From assembly GCA_918807975.1 (NCBI GenBank), contig OU964918.1, forward strand, positions 38,300,477 through 38,364,476: a stretch of 64,000 nt of DNA, in the 5' to 3' direction. Within the stretch, counting starts at the first letter, position 1; every line of letters begins with the position of its first letter. Made by a program: the position numbers and the translations under genes. The notes under the pieces were generated by a model. That model ran no database searches, was not told where the DNA came from, and saw only the letters and a list, made by a program, of their open reading frames with translations. Below are positions 1-10,723 of the stretch, in pieces. Origin of the DNA: Aplidium turbinatum (Eukaryota > Chordata > Ascidiacea > Aplousobranchia > Polyclinidae).

Positions 1-65
1 TACCTAATTTCCGGTTAAACAAGCCAAACATATGTCTAGGCGCAAATATTGCTTATTTTACTTAC

Positions 66-3000
66 TTCTGGAAATGGGAAGATGACAGGTTTGTCATAGC
101 TATGATTGTAACAATTCAGACTCTTAGAAATTTCCTCAAATAGCAACATATTTGGCCGTGTTCTAGTAGGTCATGCCGTAGGCTAATATTAAGTAAGGTG
201 ATCAAGCATTAAGTAAATAAAACTGTAAAAAAGCAATTTGAACAAAAAAGTAAAAAGGAAGCAGCGTCGAGAAAATTTGATAAATCTGAAGAAGTTCAGC
301 GCAAAATAGTTTTGTAAAGTTCCGGTCTAACTAATAAAACAAGAATTACTGAATACAATATAAAATAAGATAAAATACAAAATATGACATTAAAGTAATT
401 AAAAAAAATTGAAATTGTTGTAGAGCTCGCTCCCCAGTGGTGCCGAAGTTAGTTGAGGATTGGGGGGGATAAATCAAAATTTTATCAAATTTTAGACGAT
501 TTTGAACATTGGGGGGGATGCATATTTTTAAACACAATTTTAGTGGCAGTTTACTAGTATTAAGTTAATTAAACAATCACCGGACCTCGGTAAATTAGCT
601 GCTAACAGCATAATATAGTCTACATAGAAGAAATCATGGAGATAAAAGTGCTCTTGTGAATGACTGCTGCAAGATTAAGAAACAAGCAAAGAAAAATTGG
701 TACCTCCAGCGGGATTCGAACCTATGACCTTCCAATGAATACTTAGTTTTTCCAAAAAAAAACAGAAGTTATACTATTCTTCTTGCCCTCTCTTCACTAG
801 AATCACTACACTTAGTGCACTATAGAACAAAGTCACTAGTCAGGAGACTGAAAACAATCGAAGATACAGAAGAACATTTATGGCAAAAATGATAACTTTC
901 AAACACATCACAAGAACTTGCTACAACCGAACATATTGCGTCTTACGGTAGTGCGCATTGAAAACTCATTAGCACTGTTATTTATGCTGATGTCATTAAG
1001 AATATTGTCGTCAATGTTGCTAACTATGCTAGCATGCCACCTTTCCTGTCCCAAAGTATTTCTCAGCCAGGTTTTCAATTTACGAAGATTGGAAAAACAC
1101 CTCTCACAAGCAGTAGAGCTTACCGGGCAAACTAGGAGGATCTTAATCAGCTGGAGTATTTGAGAATAGAGAGGTTTTTCCAACTCGGACAATGCCTGGT
1201 AAGCTCTTTTAGCATCGTACAGAGATTTTGCTCCTGTTGCCTTTCTGAATGAATCAATTTGATAACTCATCGATTGTCTATTCAGCTCTGGATAATTTTT
1301 GACCATTTCAGGAACTAAGCCGGTCTTGAAAATTCGTGCAAGTTCTTTATATTTTTCCGAATCAGAATTCAGGCTACTTTCAAACCGTTCGGTCAGTTCA
1401 GAGATAACTCTGTCCATGAAATGATTGTAAAGTATTTTATAATGTAGTTGAGTGTCTGCAGTAGTTGCCATCGAGCTTCCACCCAATCTTTCTGGGACTC
1501 TTCTTTGCCGTGGTGCTTGCAAAGGCGTGACAAAATTAGCAGCAAATTTTTCCGGAAGCGAAACTGCATTTTTGTAATTGTTTTCAAATTCCAAAGGCGT
1601 GATAAAATTAACAGCAAATTTTTCCGGAAAAGAAACTGCATTTTTGTAATTGTTTTCAAACTCCAAATCACGATATTTCTCTCGAGTGATTTTCAGGGTT
1701 TGAAACAGCTTTTGACAAGAGTCATTGTCAAGCTTTTCTCCTTGCAACGTGATACTAAATTGCTCTATACGTGCCAAAGGCTTCAAAATCAGCACAAGTC
1801 CCAAATATGTTTCTGCAGTTTCTTAATTACTGCAGTACCGTGGCCAGTGGCCTGGTCCAACTCGTCCTAAATACCTTCAATGAAGGTCCTTCATTGTCTA
1901 GCGTCAAATCCAAGACAATTTAGAACTGTGATCAAACATCAATAAAAAAAACAACAGCAATTCAAGATGCTTGCAAACAACTAAATCGAAGTAAAACTTC
2001 ATAGCAAATTTTATTTTTTGTAAATTATTGGGGGGGATATATCCCCCCATCCCCCCTACTTCGGCACCACTGTCGCTCCCCCCCCTGAGAGATGCTTCAC
2101 TCCCCCCCAGTTAAGAACCAATGCTTAGAACTTAGATAATACCAAATTACTTACCAATAAGTAAAGAGTTGCACGGTTTGCCTTGGCATCACAAATACTC
2201 ATGTTTGCAAGCCTTTCGATTTTCGTGTCCGTTAAGTCGTGTTCATATGTTGTCTGAGCTCCTTCACGTAGCCCAGCACTGACTTGCAAAATCTAACCAC
2301 GAAAATTGAAACAGCTTAAAAGACAAAAAAATGATCACCACGCGCATTGCCCAGCCAGCAAATCGATTGCTTTTTACATTGCAGACGTCTGCAGACGTTG
2401 AATTAATGTAAAAAGCGATTGATTTACTGGCTGGGTAAAGACATTTCTAGACACGCGACAACCCATGCTATTTCCTTGAACAATAAAATATCATCAAGAC
2501 AAGGCGATTGTTACACCTTGTGAAAAACGATACATAAAGAAACAACAACACCAACTTGTTGCGAGCAAAACTGCTTTCTTGTAGATTTCACACGAACCTG
2601 TGCTTTTAAATGCTCTTTAACTACCGTCGATCTCTTGCGCATTCGAACGAGACTGGAACATGAAGCACACACAACCCTCTTGTCGCCCCGTTGCAACCAC
2701 GTTGGGCTGACGTCAGTGCGACCTGATGAAGAATGCATTATTTCGACAGATTACAAACTAGGCTGCTAGTTGACACGTGGGATCACAAACATATTACAGC
2801 AGAAGTCAATGAAAAGTTTCTTTTATTTTGTCAAAAAACATTAAAATATAAAAGAAAAATTCACACTCCTAGAGCGTTCCCACTTACAATAGGTACAGAC
2901 GTTGGGTGGACGACACACGTCGACTGGGAAATTTCCGCTCTCAAGTGCTTGCTGCATACCTACCACCTGTGCATGAAATAAAATCGGTTACAAATAACAT

Positions 3001-5890
3001 TTTGTTGACTTGTTTTATCATACAATAGCACCAAGTCAAAGAAGTGATAGATTAAAAACTTTATTTCTAGCATTGTCCACATCAGTCAACGTTTTTGTTA
3101 CAGTTCAATTAACGACTTAATGATTATTACAAAGGAAAGTTTCCATAAAAGAACACAGGATTTGTAGAAGAGAATTGGTTTGTAAAATAATTTAAACTTT
3201 AGTGAAGCTTGTCTTTCTAACACACTTTCCATCCAAGTCCTCGAAGGATTTGTGTGGCCACGTTTGTACGATCCAGTCATCGCAAATTTATAAAACTATT
3301 TCTGCTTTTAGCCTCCTCAAACAGCAAATAAACTTAAAGGTTCCTTACATGTTCCAAGCCCAAGTAAGTAGTGAACGCGGCATCTGTGAAACTTGGTAAA
3401 AAGTTGGTGTCTTGCTCTACTTTTAAGCGTACTGGTCTCAACTTTAACCACGCAAGCTCCTTGGCATCCTAGGAATGTACAAGTGTATATTTATGAGCCA
3501 CAAAAAAGTATATGGTTATTAATGCATTATTGACGTGGTAAATAAACTCTAAAAATAATTAACAGCCGTATTTAATTCCGCTGAAAATTATTAGTCTCGT
3601 AAAAACATTCACACCGAGCACTCATAGCCATTCAATAATAATTCTACAACAGAAGTGATGCGAGGTAGTCGAATAGCTACCACCATCCATCCCTTTATCG
3701 TTGGAGATCGCATGCGTACTTGTAAAACTTCAGCGCGTGGCATTTGTGGGGAATTGTCGTCAACTGCCGTTAGTTGGAGTCTCTCTACTTTTCTTTGCTT
3801 CTTCGGACGATCGTACTCAAGCTTAGTGTGAAGCCTCCGCTTGAATGTCTGCAATCGTTCATGACCGAGCATGAGTGTAGCTCAGTGAAAGTCAAAGGAA
3901 TTATTTTACAATAGCTCAATTGTAATCAAACTACACTACACCCAGGAGCTAAGTTACAATCAAGCAACTAGTTCTTATCAATTACCAAGGCATCGGGAAC
4001 ATAGTCGTGATCCCACTTGTTTCCTGGTACCTTAGCAGAACTCTCCTTTGCATTTTCCTTTTCTTCCTGCATCGCTTCATCACCGTCATCGTTGTTGGAG
4101 GATGATGTCTTTAAAGATTTTTCGGTTTCGCTGCAGGTCAAATTGATTGTTGAAAAGAACTGTTGACGCATTTTGAACTGATCTTGATCAAAAAGTATGT
4201 CGGAAATACAAGAACTTACGGTTTCAACGTGGTGGATTTAGAAGATTGCGATATATCATCTTCAGCAATCGGATTGGAATTAAAGCAGTAATTGTGGTCC
4301 GTCATGACCACAATACCTTCCAGAATGCGTTTTCTGAAAAATGGCAAGGGTATAAACTCAGAAACTAAAATTACTACACCGTATCTGTTTCTTAGAATAT
4401 TGCGCCTACAATCAGTGCTTCAAAATCTTTCCTTTGCAACAATGATTCTCTAAAACAAACATGCAATTAATTTCGAAATATTCAACACTTTTGAAAAAGC
4501 AAAGAATAAATATAAAACAACGGCAACCATAATGAATCTACAACAGGATAGGTCGATGTCTTTGAACCTAAAGACAAATCATCCAACCACTTGAATACAA
4601 ACACAAACGAATGGAAATAAAAAATTACATTATACAAAAATTTATAATTCACCTTTTGATTTCCTGGCAAATGTCGCACTCTTCTATCCATTTCTTAATG
4701 TCCTTCCTCATACCTTCATTAAAAGCAAGAAAAAATGAGGTAAAAACTACACGGGTGGCAACATAATATACTGGACATGGTGCAAGTGCCACAGAATCTA
4801 AACTGGTGGAGTGCTGAAGTGGGCACTGTTCAAAGTTGTCAAACACCTTAGATTGCAACCGCTCAACATATATAAGCCAGACCTGCATAGTGCATATGTG
4901 TGGTGTTTAAACTTGCGGCTTTAAAGCCAGCCGAGATAAAACTGCAACAACAGAATAAAACTTTTTGTACTGCGGGCATAACGCTAACGTGTTGCAAAGA
5001 AAAACATTGGGAACCATTTTTTCAAAACAGTATTATTTAGTAACAGTGAATTTTTTTCTTGACAAATATAAGCAAAGTAATTTAGCATTCCAAAAGTTAC
5101 CTTAACTTCTCATCAACGCAAAACAACTGCGACAGTTTTGTAAAGGGTTGAAACATGTTATTAGCATAGAACAGTTTGTTTTTCATGCCATACACTGATA
5201 AATTCATTGTAATTTCACTACTTTCGTTCTGTACAGTACTACAGTAAAGAGGAGAGTAAATGCAATATTTGACAACCCTGGTAGTTAGGCTACTTATGCA
5301 TCGTTCATCCAGTTTTACATATAAATTATTTGATTCAATATTATATAATTATCTAATTTCATAAAGTACAGGTCATCTAAAAATCATTTTTACATCAAAT
5401 CAAACCTGTTTACTAACCAGGCCAAAAATAATGATTTTCAAATTGTTTACAGATTTGCCTATAACCAGTATGTTCTTTTCCATGCGCTTCAGTGAATGCA
5501 TGTAGTCTTTCTGAATCTTCTAGAATCTGTATGTCATGATGAGGCAAAGTACTTTTGCAGTAATAAAGCGAACCATTATCTAAAAATCAATAAAAGAATA
5601 ATTTATAGTAACCTAACTAACTGAACAATAAACAAACAAAAGTTGGTCGAGAAACTATAAGATATCTCAGGAACAAATAAACCATTGTTGGACATCCTGT
5701 CATGGCCAATCTGTCGCTGGACAACTGACCATGATCGAACTGTTGCATTGTGGCAAGGACGTCTCACCACAGGGTACACCTTACCACGAGACGACTTGAC
5801 GCGAGTTCTATTAATCTGATGAACACTTACTCATTATAACATGCCCATTGCCCATGGCTTGTTTGACTCGAGCCTTGGACATCTGTTGAT
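66..5890 (-). CDS. p66/GATAD2-related gene with integrase-type zinc-binding exons
   Basis: Spliced minus-strand gene inferred from splice signals and codon phase. Likely coding exons in transcript order: 5831-5890, 5418-5579, 4653-4713, 4220-4333, 3986-4130, 3720 to about 3880, 3349-3468, 2888-2966, 2594-2722, 2155-2282, 66-122. Phases agree at every junction except 3986/3880, which I could not resolve. The first four exons give an HHCC zinc-binding domain of the retroviral integrase type; exons seven to nine give a p66 CR1-like motif and a GATA-type C-x2-C-x17-C-x2-C finger. The stretch between is acidic and serine rich with a basic patch (RPKKQRKVERLQ). The last exon seen ends in a donor, so the gene probably continues past the left edge. 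A start could be the ATG in 5831-5890 (MSKARVK). A nuclear chromatin role is inferred from the p66-like part only. A hAT element and a small MITE sit in introns. Confidence 0.6.
908..1804 (-). CDS. hAT transposase C-terminal part (hATC dimerisation region)
   Basis: A 298-codon frame inside the hAT element. Near its end it carries the hAT dimerisation signature LLVCPVSSTACERCFSNLR followed by a basic stretch (KLKTWLRN), as in ZMYM1-like and other hAT transposases. The N-terminal BED finger and the DDE catalytic core are not visible, so this is a truncated transposase unlikely to act alone. Residues near 70-118 hold an in-frame duplication of 24 codons (LEFENNYKNAVS appears twice). Full hAT transposases are usually 600 residues or more. 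Confidence 0.75.
   Translation of the reverse strand: MGLVLILKPLARIEQFSITLQGEKLDNDSCQKLFQTLKITREKYRDLEFENNYKNAVSFPEKFAVNFITPLEFENNYKNAVSLPEKFAANFVTPLQAPRQRRVPERLGGSSMATTADTQLHYKILYNHFMDRVISELTERFESSLNSDSEKYKELARIFKTGLVPEMVKNYPELNRQSMSYQIDSFRKATGAKSLYDAKRAYQALSELEKPLYSQILQLIKILLVCPVSSTACERCFSNLRKLKTWLRNTLGQERWHASIVSNIDDNILNDISINNSANEFSMRTTVRRNMFGCSKFL
1521..1664. repeat. 72-bp tandem duplication inside the hAT frame
   Basis: Two nearly identical 72-bp units, the first starting AAAGGCGTGACAAAATTAGC at 1521 and the second AAAGGCGTGATAAAATTAAC at 1593. The period is a multiple of three, so the transposase frame stays open. A few differences between units show it is not brand new. Confidence 0.8.
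2350..2435. mobile_element. small palindromic MITE (CCCAG...CTGGG family)
   Basis: Nearly perfect palindrome of about 86 bp. Ends read CCCAGCCAGCAAATC and its inverse; the core is GCAGACGTCTGC with TTGAATTAATGTAAAAAGCG beside it. Related copies lie at 30419-30505 and 37325-37412. It sits in an intron of the minus-strand p66-related gene. Confidence 0.65.
2594..3468 (-). CDS. p66-like CR1 motif and GATA-type zinc finger exons
   Basis: Exon 3349-3468 (40 codons, phase 0 at both ends) contains TNFLPSFTDAAF and ends YLGLEH. The p66 gene at 39128-39268 has [12 protein letters not shown] and ends LIGLEE. The next exon, 2888-2966, opens VVGMQQALES, where p66 opens VVGKIQQTKS; both exons are 79 nt and both end one base into the first cysteine codon pair of the finger. 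Exon 2594-2722 completes a finger CTYC...CASC with 17 residues between the cysteine pairs, followed by a basic helix (RMRKRSTVVKEHLKAQ) comparable to the p66 segment after its finger. In p66, CR1 binds MBD2/3 and the finger region contacts the rest of NuRD or histone tails; whether this copy does so is unknown. The conserved intron positions argue for descent from a p66 duplication, not a processed copy. Confidence 0.7.
4653..5890 (-). CDS. integrase-type HHCC zinc-binding domain encoded by spliced exons
   Basis: Exon 5418-5579 encodes LYYCKSTLPHH, then an H-x3-H pair (EAHGKEHTG), and ends FWPG. Exon 4653-4713 opens MRKDIKKW and supplies the C-x2-C pair (CDIC). The intron falls one base into the glycine of the WPG-M motif with a TGGCCTG/GTTAGT donor, and phases match the exons on either side (5831-5890 upstream, 4220-4333 downstream). 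The HHCC domain is known from retroviral and LTR-element integrases and from host genes derived from them such as GIN1 and KRBA2. No integrase catalytic core is visible nearby. Intron-split, in-phase coding suggests a domesticated host domain and not a loose element fragment. Its coupling to the downstream p66-like exons is inferred from spacing and phase. Confidence 0.55.
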
Positions 5891-6180
5891 CTATTTTCGA
5901 AAACAGCAACAGAGTAATCTTAAGACTTCTAACTCAAATATCGGTTAATTGCTGATGTTTTTAATAGTGTAGCCTATTATATTGTTGATGAAAAGTATTT
6001 AATGGATTAACAGATGTCCAAGGTTCGAATCAAACAAGCAACGGGCATCATATGATAAGGAAGCGTTATTTAAATGAAGCGTGAATCAAATTAGCAAGGA
6101 ATTCGTGTCAAGCCACCAAGTGATGAGATGTCCTTGCGACAGGTCGGCCGTGACAAGATGTCGTCTACCCATTCTAGCGA
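5690..6180. repeat. inverted repeat of about 200 bp per arm
   Basis: The arm at about 5690-5895 recurs inverted at about 6007-6178, with a spacer near 110 bp. Matching pairs include GACATCCTGTCATGGCCAAT against its inverse near 6143-6172. The left arm contains the first inferred exon (5831-5890) of the minus-strand gene; the right arm carries a diverged copy of that exon on the plus strand (ACAGATGTCCAAGGTTCGAA near 6011). Confidence 0.6.
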
Positions 6181-6659
6181 TTTTAATTTTTTGCAATGCT
6201 TGTTAGGAAATGACCATTTAAATATCATACATTTTGTAAACTGACTACCATATCTCTTTGAGTACAAGTCGATGAATTTTACACCAAACGTTTACTCACA
6301 AAATCAGGATGCGACTAATCCACAAATAAATTCAACATTGTGTCCGAAAAGTAGCCAAGTTGCATCTCTTAGAAAATGACCGCATTATGGAATAAAAGCA
6401 TGAGTACTTATGCCAGCACAGATAAATAATCTGGTTTAATTGACGCATTTTTATTTGCACGAACATGCTTTGATGCAGGAATCCGCAGTCAGAAAAACAG
6501 TACAACATATGAAGCACAACACAACAACAAACATTACTTTTCTGAATCGGTATGATTTACCAGACTACTTATTTATAGTGACAACGTAGTGCATACAATC
6601 AGTTCCCATGAAATTTGACTAGTAGAAAACAAAATAAAATTTGACTGAGTGCTTGGTTG

Positions 6660-6965
6660 GTTTTGCATCTTCATCCTTGGACTGACAAAGCCTTGATAGG
6701 TTATTCCTTGTAGTTTCACACACTTGTAGAGACTTTTGATAATGCAGGGCCGGTTACCGAGATTGGCAGAATGAAGTTTTCCGATTGTTAAAGTGTTGTT
6801 GTCAGGGAATTATTCCATCCATCAAGTGCCACTGAGTGGAGAGCAGTCCTTGAGGTGTGTTGCTTAAGCGCATGCTTAAGCGATGTGTTGCTCCAAGAGC
6901 CGAACCACAAACCAGTGACATGTGATCTTGATTCAAGCGCATAATCACTGAACTAATGAGTGAAT
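6660..6965 (-). mobile_element. tRNA-derived SINE, diverged full-length copy
   Basis: On the minus strand a degenerate tRNA-like head (A-box-like sequence near 6955, B-box-like GGTTTGTGGTTCGGCTCTTG near 6905) is followed by the body shared with the copies at 48442-48745 and 20876-21114: TCGGAAAACTTCATTCTG, then a CTCGGTAACCGGCCC-like segment, then a CTACAAG...AAAGC tail. Divergence among copies points to an old family. Confidence 0.6.
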
Positions 6966-7335
6966 TAGAGCAAGCGCCAAGCAGTTGTGCAACAAAGGTT
7001 GCACGCAATTTTGTGATGTAAGCATGGTCATTCGCCAGGTCTCCTTTAGCTAATTGCAAGATGATCAAGAGAAATTTTTTAAATTAGGCAATAGAAAAAT
7101 AGTCTTTAAATACACACAAACACTTTATTTATACTACCGACCATACAAAAAGGACAAATTATATTGCTATTAACTCTGCCATTGTTTGTTGGAGATGAAC
7201 AAACAACTCATGCAGTTAAAAAAACACAATTTTACAAATTTCACTCCCACGTGACTGAAAGAAAGCATAGCCTCAGAGCCTAAATTTCCGTTAAATGATA
7301 AATACTTCCTACATTAAAAATCAGGATCCACATCT

Positions 7336-8028
7336 TTTAGGCGCAGACAGTTAGGCGCCGGTCAAGTAGATGGGCACACTGTGGCGTCGAGATATTTAGG
7401 TGCGGAGCACTGTGGCGCCCGTTCATTTAGGTGCTATTCCTAGTAAAGTCTGCAGACTGTATCAGCTCAGCTTTGGCAAAACCTAGTCTGGGTTTTTAAC
7501 GGAAAACTAAGTTACTTTTCACTCAAGCCTACCACCCGCTCGAATATAGGCTACGGTATATTTTTTACTGTTTTTTAGTGTAATTATTATTTGACTTAAG
7601 TAAAAGTAAACTCAGTCATGTTCGGAAGCTTGAATAATAATTTATTGATAAAACTTTCACTTACGCAAACCAGGACCAACAACAAATAAATGCCGAACAC
7701 GTGCATTAAAGCAACAATATATTTTTCTGTTCAATATAACATTTTGTGTGAAAAGCATTGCCGGATAAAGCAGCTTCACTCACTAAAGCCATGACTAACA
7801 ACAAATAAATGCACGCGCATTAACAAAACAACATATTTTTCTGTTCAATAAACATTTTATGTGAAAAGCATTGCCATACCTGCCAAGCTGATACAATCTG
7901 CAGAGTGCAGATTTTACTAAGAATAGCATCTAAATGAATGAGCGCCACAGTGCTCCGTACCTAAATATCCTGACGCCACAGTGTGCGCACCTATCTGACA
8001 GGCGCCTAACTGTCTGCGCCTAAAAGAC
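7336..8028. mobile_element. foldback element with GGCGCAGACAGTTAGGCGCC ends
   Basis: The left end reads TTTTAGGCGCAGACAGTTAGGCGCC and the right end is its inverse, GGCGCCTAACTGTCTGCGCCTAAAA. The arms match over roughly 120 bp (GGAGCACTGTGGCGC... inward to the CTGCAGA segment). A related block, GAAAAGCATTGCC with nearby CAATAAAC, occurs twice in the middle. No coding capacity is seen. A second copy in opposite orientation lies at about 31530-32075. I could not find a clear target duplication. Confidence 0.65.
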
Positions 8029-8219
8029 TTGCTCCCAAAAATCATGCATACCTTCCAGCTTGAACTGATTAACATGTCGACGAAACTTTTGTGTGGTATC
8101 CCAGGTCACACCAAATGGGTGAAGACGTTTTGGAACCAATTTAAAGGCAAGATAGGCCTTAATTTCCCGGATAGATGGTGCAGTATCCATTGCACAGCTT
8201 GGAACACAACAGACTGATC

Positions 8220-9371
8220 AAAAACCTTTTAAACAATAGCGATGTTGTTATTATTATAACTTAACCACTTCAAATACGTGTCTAACGAAATGCCTAGGTG
8301 TATCTATTTAACACATGCTAAACTGTGTGCATGATTATTGTGAACTAGATGGGCAAACAACACAACAGTTATTCGACATAATTTAGCCTGAGCCAGGTAT
8401 GCAAACTGGGTCCAACTCCCGGCTTCAGCTGGTTGTTGAAAACACCGCTCACCTTTACCCAGGGTCAGGGATATCTAAAGAAGAGGATGCGAAGGCTCAC
8501 AGTGATTGCCTTATTCTTATGACACTACCAGGGCGGTAGTTTGTAGCGCGTGAAACATACGGTTATCAAAATTGCAGAAAGTTTTGTAGTGCAGCTAGTA
8601 CAGTCAGCTACAGAAGACAGTTACTAAATGTTATATAGAGCATATTTAAAGAATACTTGTTTGGAAAGACAGTTGAAAACTTGAAAAGTTACCAGTAGGC
8701 TAAGCTGTTTTTCTTAACAAAACCTTTGCAGTAGGCTAGCTTAACCAGTAAAATGAGCATGCAGGGATTATCCAGGCCTGATGCTAATAGCGCAATGCAG
8801 GTCATCATAGCAAGACTTATTAAACTACGGTACCGTACTATCGGTGCCAATTGTCATTTTACGGTAAACAGAGTTTATTTACGATAAACAGAAGCCCTTC
8901 TACTGTCAGGCGTATTAAAAGCCTTCGTATCCCCAGGGTGTAATTGCTGCATAAGGCGCCCAAGAGAAAGGAACTGGCCACCCTACTCCCCTTAGTGCCG
9001 AAGGCTTAACCTGAGAACCTTATTTTTTTATACCCTATGCTAAAATCAAGTATGGCATCACCTTTACCTTTTTACCACAGTAGCTACAAAACTTTGAGTC
9101 TCTTGGATTGGTGAAGAATAGTTTACTGTTTTTAAACAAATTCTTTACATATTTTTTGCAGTTAAAAAACTTGCTCTTGTAATTTCTGCATGAAACCTAT
9201 TCTTGGTTGCTAAATCTGCTTAAAACAAGGAATCTTTTATTCGTATTGTTTATAATTGTACCGTACAGTCTGTTTTTACACTGCACCACCGTTTACACTA
9301 CCGTACAGTCGTACACTATTCTCGCAACAGAAGAAATAAAAGTTTTCTATCCCTCTCATATCCTTTCACGC
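8220..9371. other. no gene; weak repeat-like stretches
   Basis: No convincing coding exon on either strand. A GC-richer block at about 8905-9025 (CCCAGGGTGTAATTGCTGCA, GGCGCCCAAGAGAAAGGAAC) and another at 8440-8530 look like fragments of interspersed repeats, but I could not assign a family. Confidence 0.4.
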
Positions 9372-9463
9372 TTGTCCTTCACCTAATACAAGTATGCGAA
9401 ACTGCCAGGATTAAGCTCTGCAAGAAGCTTTCCCAGTCCGAGGATAAAGATTCAATCAATCGA
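9372..9463 (+). mobile_element. SINE 3' fragment
   Basis: Matches the inverse of the tail of the SINE at 48442-48745 over about 75 bp: CAAGTATGCGAAACTGCCAG, GATTAAGCTCTGCAAGAAGC, then TTTCCCAGTCCGAGG and AAAGATTCAATCAAT. Only the 3' part is present. It lies directly before the MULE target duplication. Confidence 0.7.
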
Positions 9464-9482
9464 TAATTCACGTCTTTCTTGT

Positions 9483-9805
9483 ACCACCGTCATTCTGGCA
9501 GAATAATTCTGCGCGATCCGCCTAAAAAAATGATCCGTAAAAATTTGCGCGATAAACAATGCGATGAAAGTAGCAACACTCGGAAGCTGATAAAATCACT
9601 TCTCGTTACCACATCAAAGCAAATCTTATATTTTTTCCATAGCCAAATGAACAGTGAACACAGAAATTTAAATAAAAAACTCGACTTGTCAAAGATAAAG
9701 CAACTGCAATTGCGAAAAGTTAGACAAAAAATCGTATCTATTAAGACTGCTATATGTGATATGGCAAGAAAAGTAAGCATCACAAAAACGACTATAAAAA
9801 TACTT
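9483..9805 (+). repeat. MULE left terminal inverted repeat, single-copy part
   Basis: Starts ACCACCGTCATTCTGGCAGA and matches the inverse of about 16985-17302 almost base for base. Long open frames on both strands here are by-products of its composition and are mirrored in the right copy. It probably holds transposase-binding sites and perhaps the promoter. Confidence 0.85.
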
Positions 9806-10560
9806 TCCCGATATATTTTTCGGAATTTTATTTTTGAATCGTGTTCAGAATTAAATTTCCTTTCCAGGGATGGCAAGCTCGTGGTGGGGCAGACGAAGGA
9901 AACGCGAGCAGAATGGTTTAAAAATGGAAGAAATGTCTTGCGTATTTAAAAACAAATAGAGATTTTAACGTTGATAAACGCCTTCAATTAGGCGTCTATA
10001 AAAATATTTTCCCGATATATTTTTCGGAATTTTATTTTTTAATCGTGTTCAGAATTAAATTTCCTTTCCAGGGGTGGCAAGCTCGTGGTGGGGCAGACGA
10101 AGGAAACGCGAGCAGAATGGTTTAAAAATGGAAGAAATGTCTTACGTATTTAAAAATAAATAGAGATTTTAACGTTTATAGACGCCTTCAATTGACCGTC
10201 TATAAAAATATTTTCCCGAAATATTTTTCGGAATTTTATTTTTGAATCGTGTTCAGAATTAAATTTCCTTTCCAGGGATGGCAAGCTCGTGGTGGGGCAG
10301 ACGAAGGAAACGCGAGCAGAATGGTTTAAAAATGGGGGAAATGTCTTACGTATTTAAAAATAAATAGAGATTTTAAAGTTGATAAACGCCTTCAATTAGG
10401 CGCCTATAAAAATATTTTCCCGAAATATTTTTCGGAATTTTATTTTTGAATCGTGTTCAGAATTAAATTTCCTTTCCAGGGGTGGCAAGCTCGTGGTGGG
10501 GCAGACGAAGGAAACGCGAGCAGAATGGTTTAAAAATGGAAGAAATGTCTTGCGTATTTA
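9800..10560 (+). repeat. 203-bp tandem array, four units (left)
   Basis: Units share CCCGAAATATTTTTCGGAAT (or CCCGATATAT...), GAATCGTGTTCAGAATTAAA, GGCAAGCTCGTGGTGGGGCA, and CGCGAGCAGAATGGTTTAAA. The last motif recurs at about 9903, 10107, 10311 and 10514. Each unit carries a CCCGAAATATTTTTCGG hairpin and a GGCGCCTA/GACGCC variant segment. Confidence 0.9.
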
Positions 10561-10567
10561 AAAATAA

Positions 10568-10640
10568 TTTAAGTCTGACACAAAATAATTGAAGTCTGAC
10601 AAAGTCTGACACGTATTTTGAAGTCTGACACACGTACGAG
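10568..10640 (+). promoter_or_regulatory. AAGTCTGACA repeats upstream of the transposon genes
   Basis: The decamer AAGTCTGACA or a close variant occurs four times between 10569 and 10630, between the left array and the first frame. Clustered short repeats in this position could bind a regulator or the transposase. This is inference from position only. Confidence 0.35.
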
Positions 10641-10723
10641 TGGTGCTGGTCCTGTTGTTGTGAGGTCTGCTAAAAGCATGAATAGTGCCGGTCCTGGTGT
10701 GAGGTCTGCTACAGGGACGCGTG

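Larger units (their letters stand above)
435..2072 (-). mobile_element. hAT DNA transposon, shortened, with 8-bp target duplication
   Basis: Terminal inverted repeats read CAGTGGTGCCGAAGT at 435-449 and its reverse complement ending at 2072. The flanks carry the exact 8-bp duplication TCGCTCCC at 427-434 and 2073-2080, diagnostic of hAT insertion. G-rich or C-rich tracts lie just inside both ends. The element lies in an intron of the minus-strand p66-related gene. It holds only one frame, a C-terminal transposase part, so it is probably an internally shortened copy. Confidence 0.9.

Noticed and set aside
700-730. B-box-like GGTTCGAATCCC on the minus strand, possible tRNA gene
   Set aside because: No A box at the right distance, no cloverleaf, and it lies inside the hAT element. 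At most a tRNA fragment.
9490-9949. Long frames on both strands (156 and 128 codons), repeated at 16836-17295
   Set aside because: They are mirror images inside the MULE terminal repeats, low in complexity and without domains; by-products of composition.
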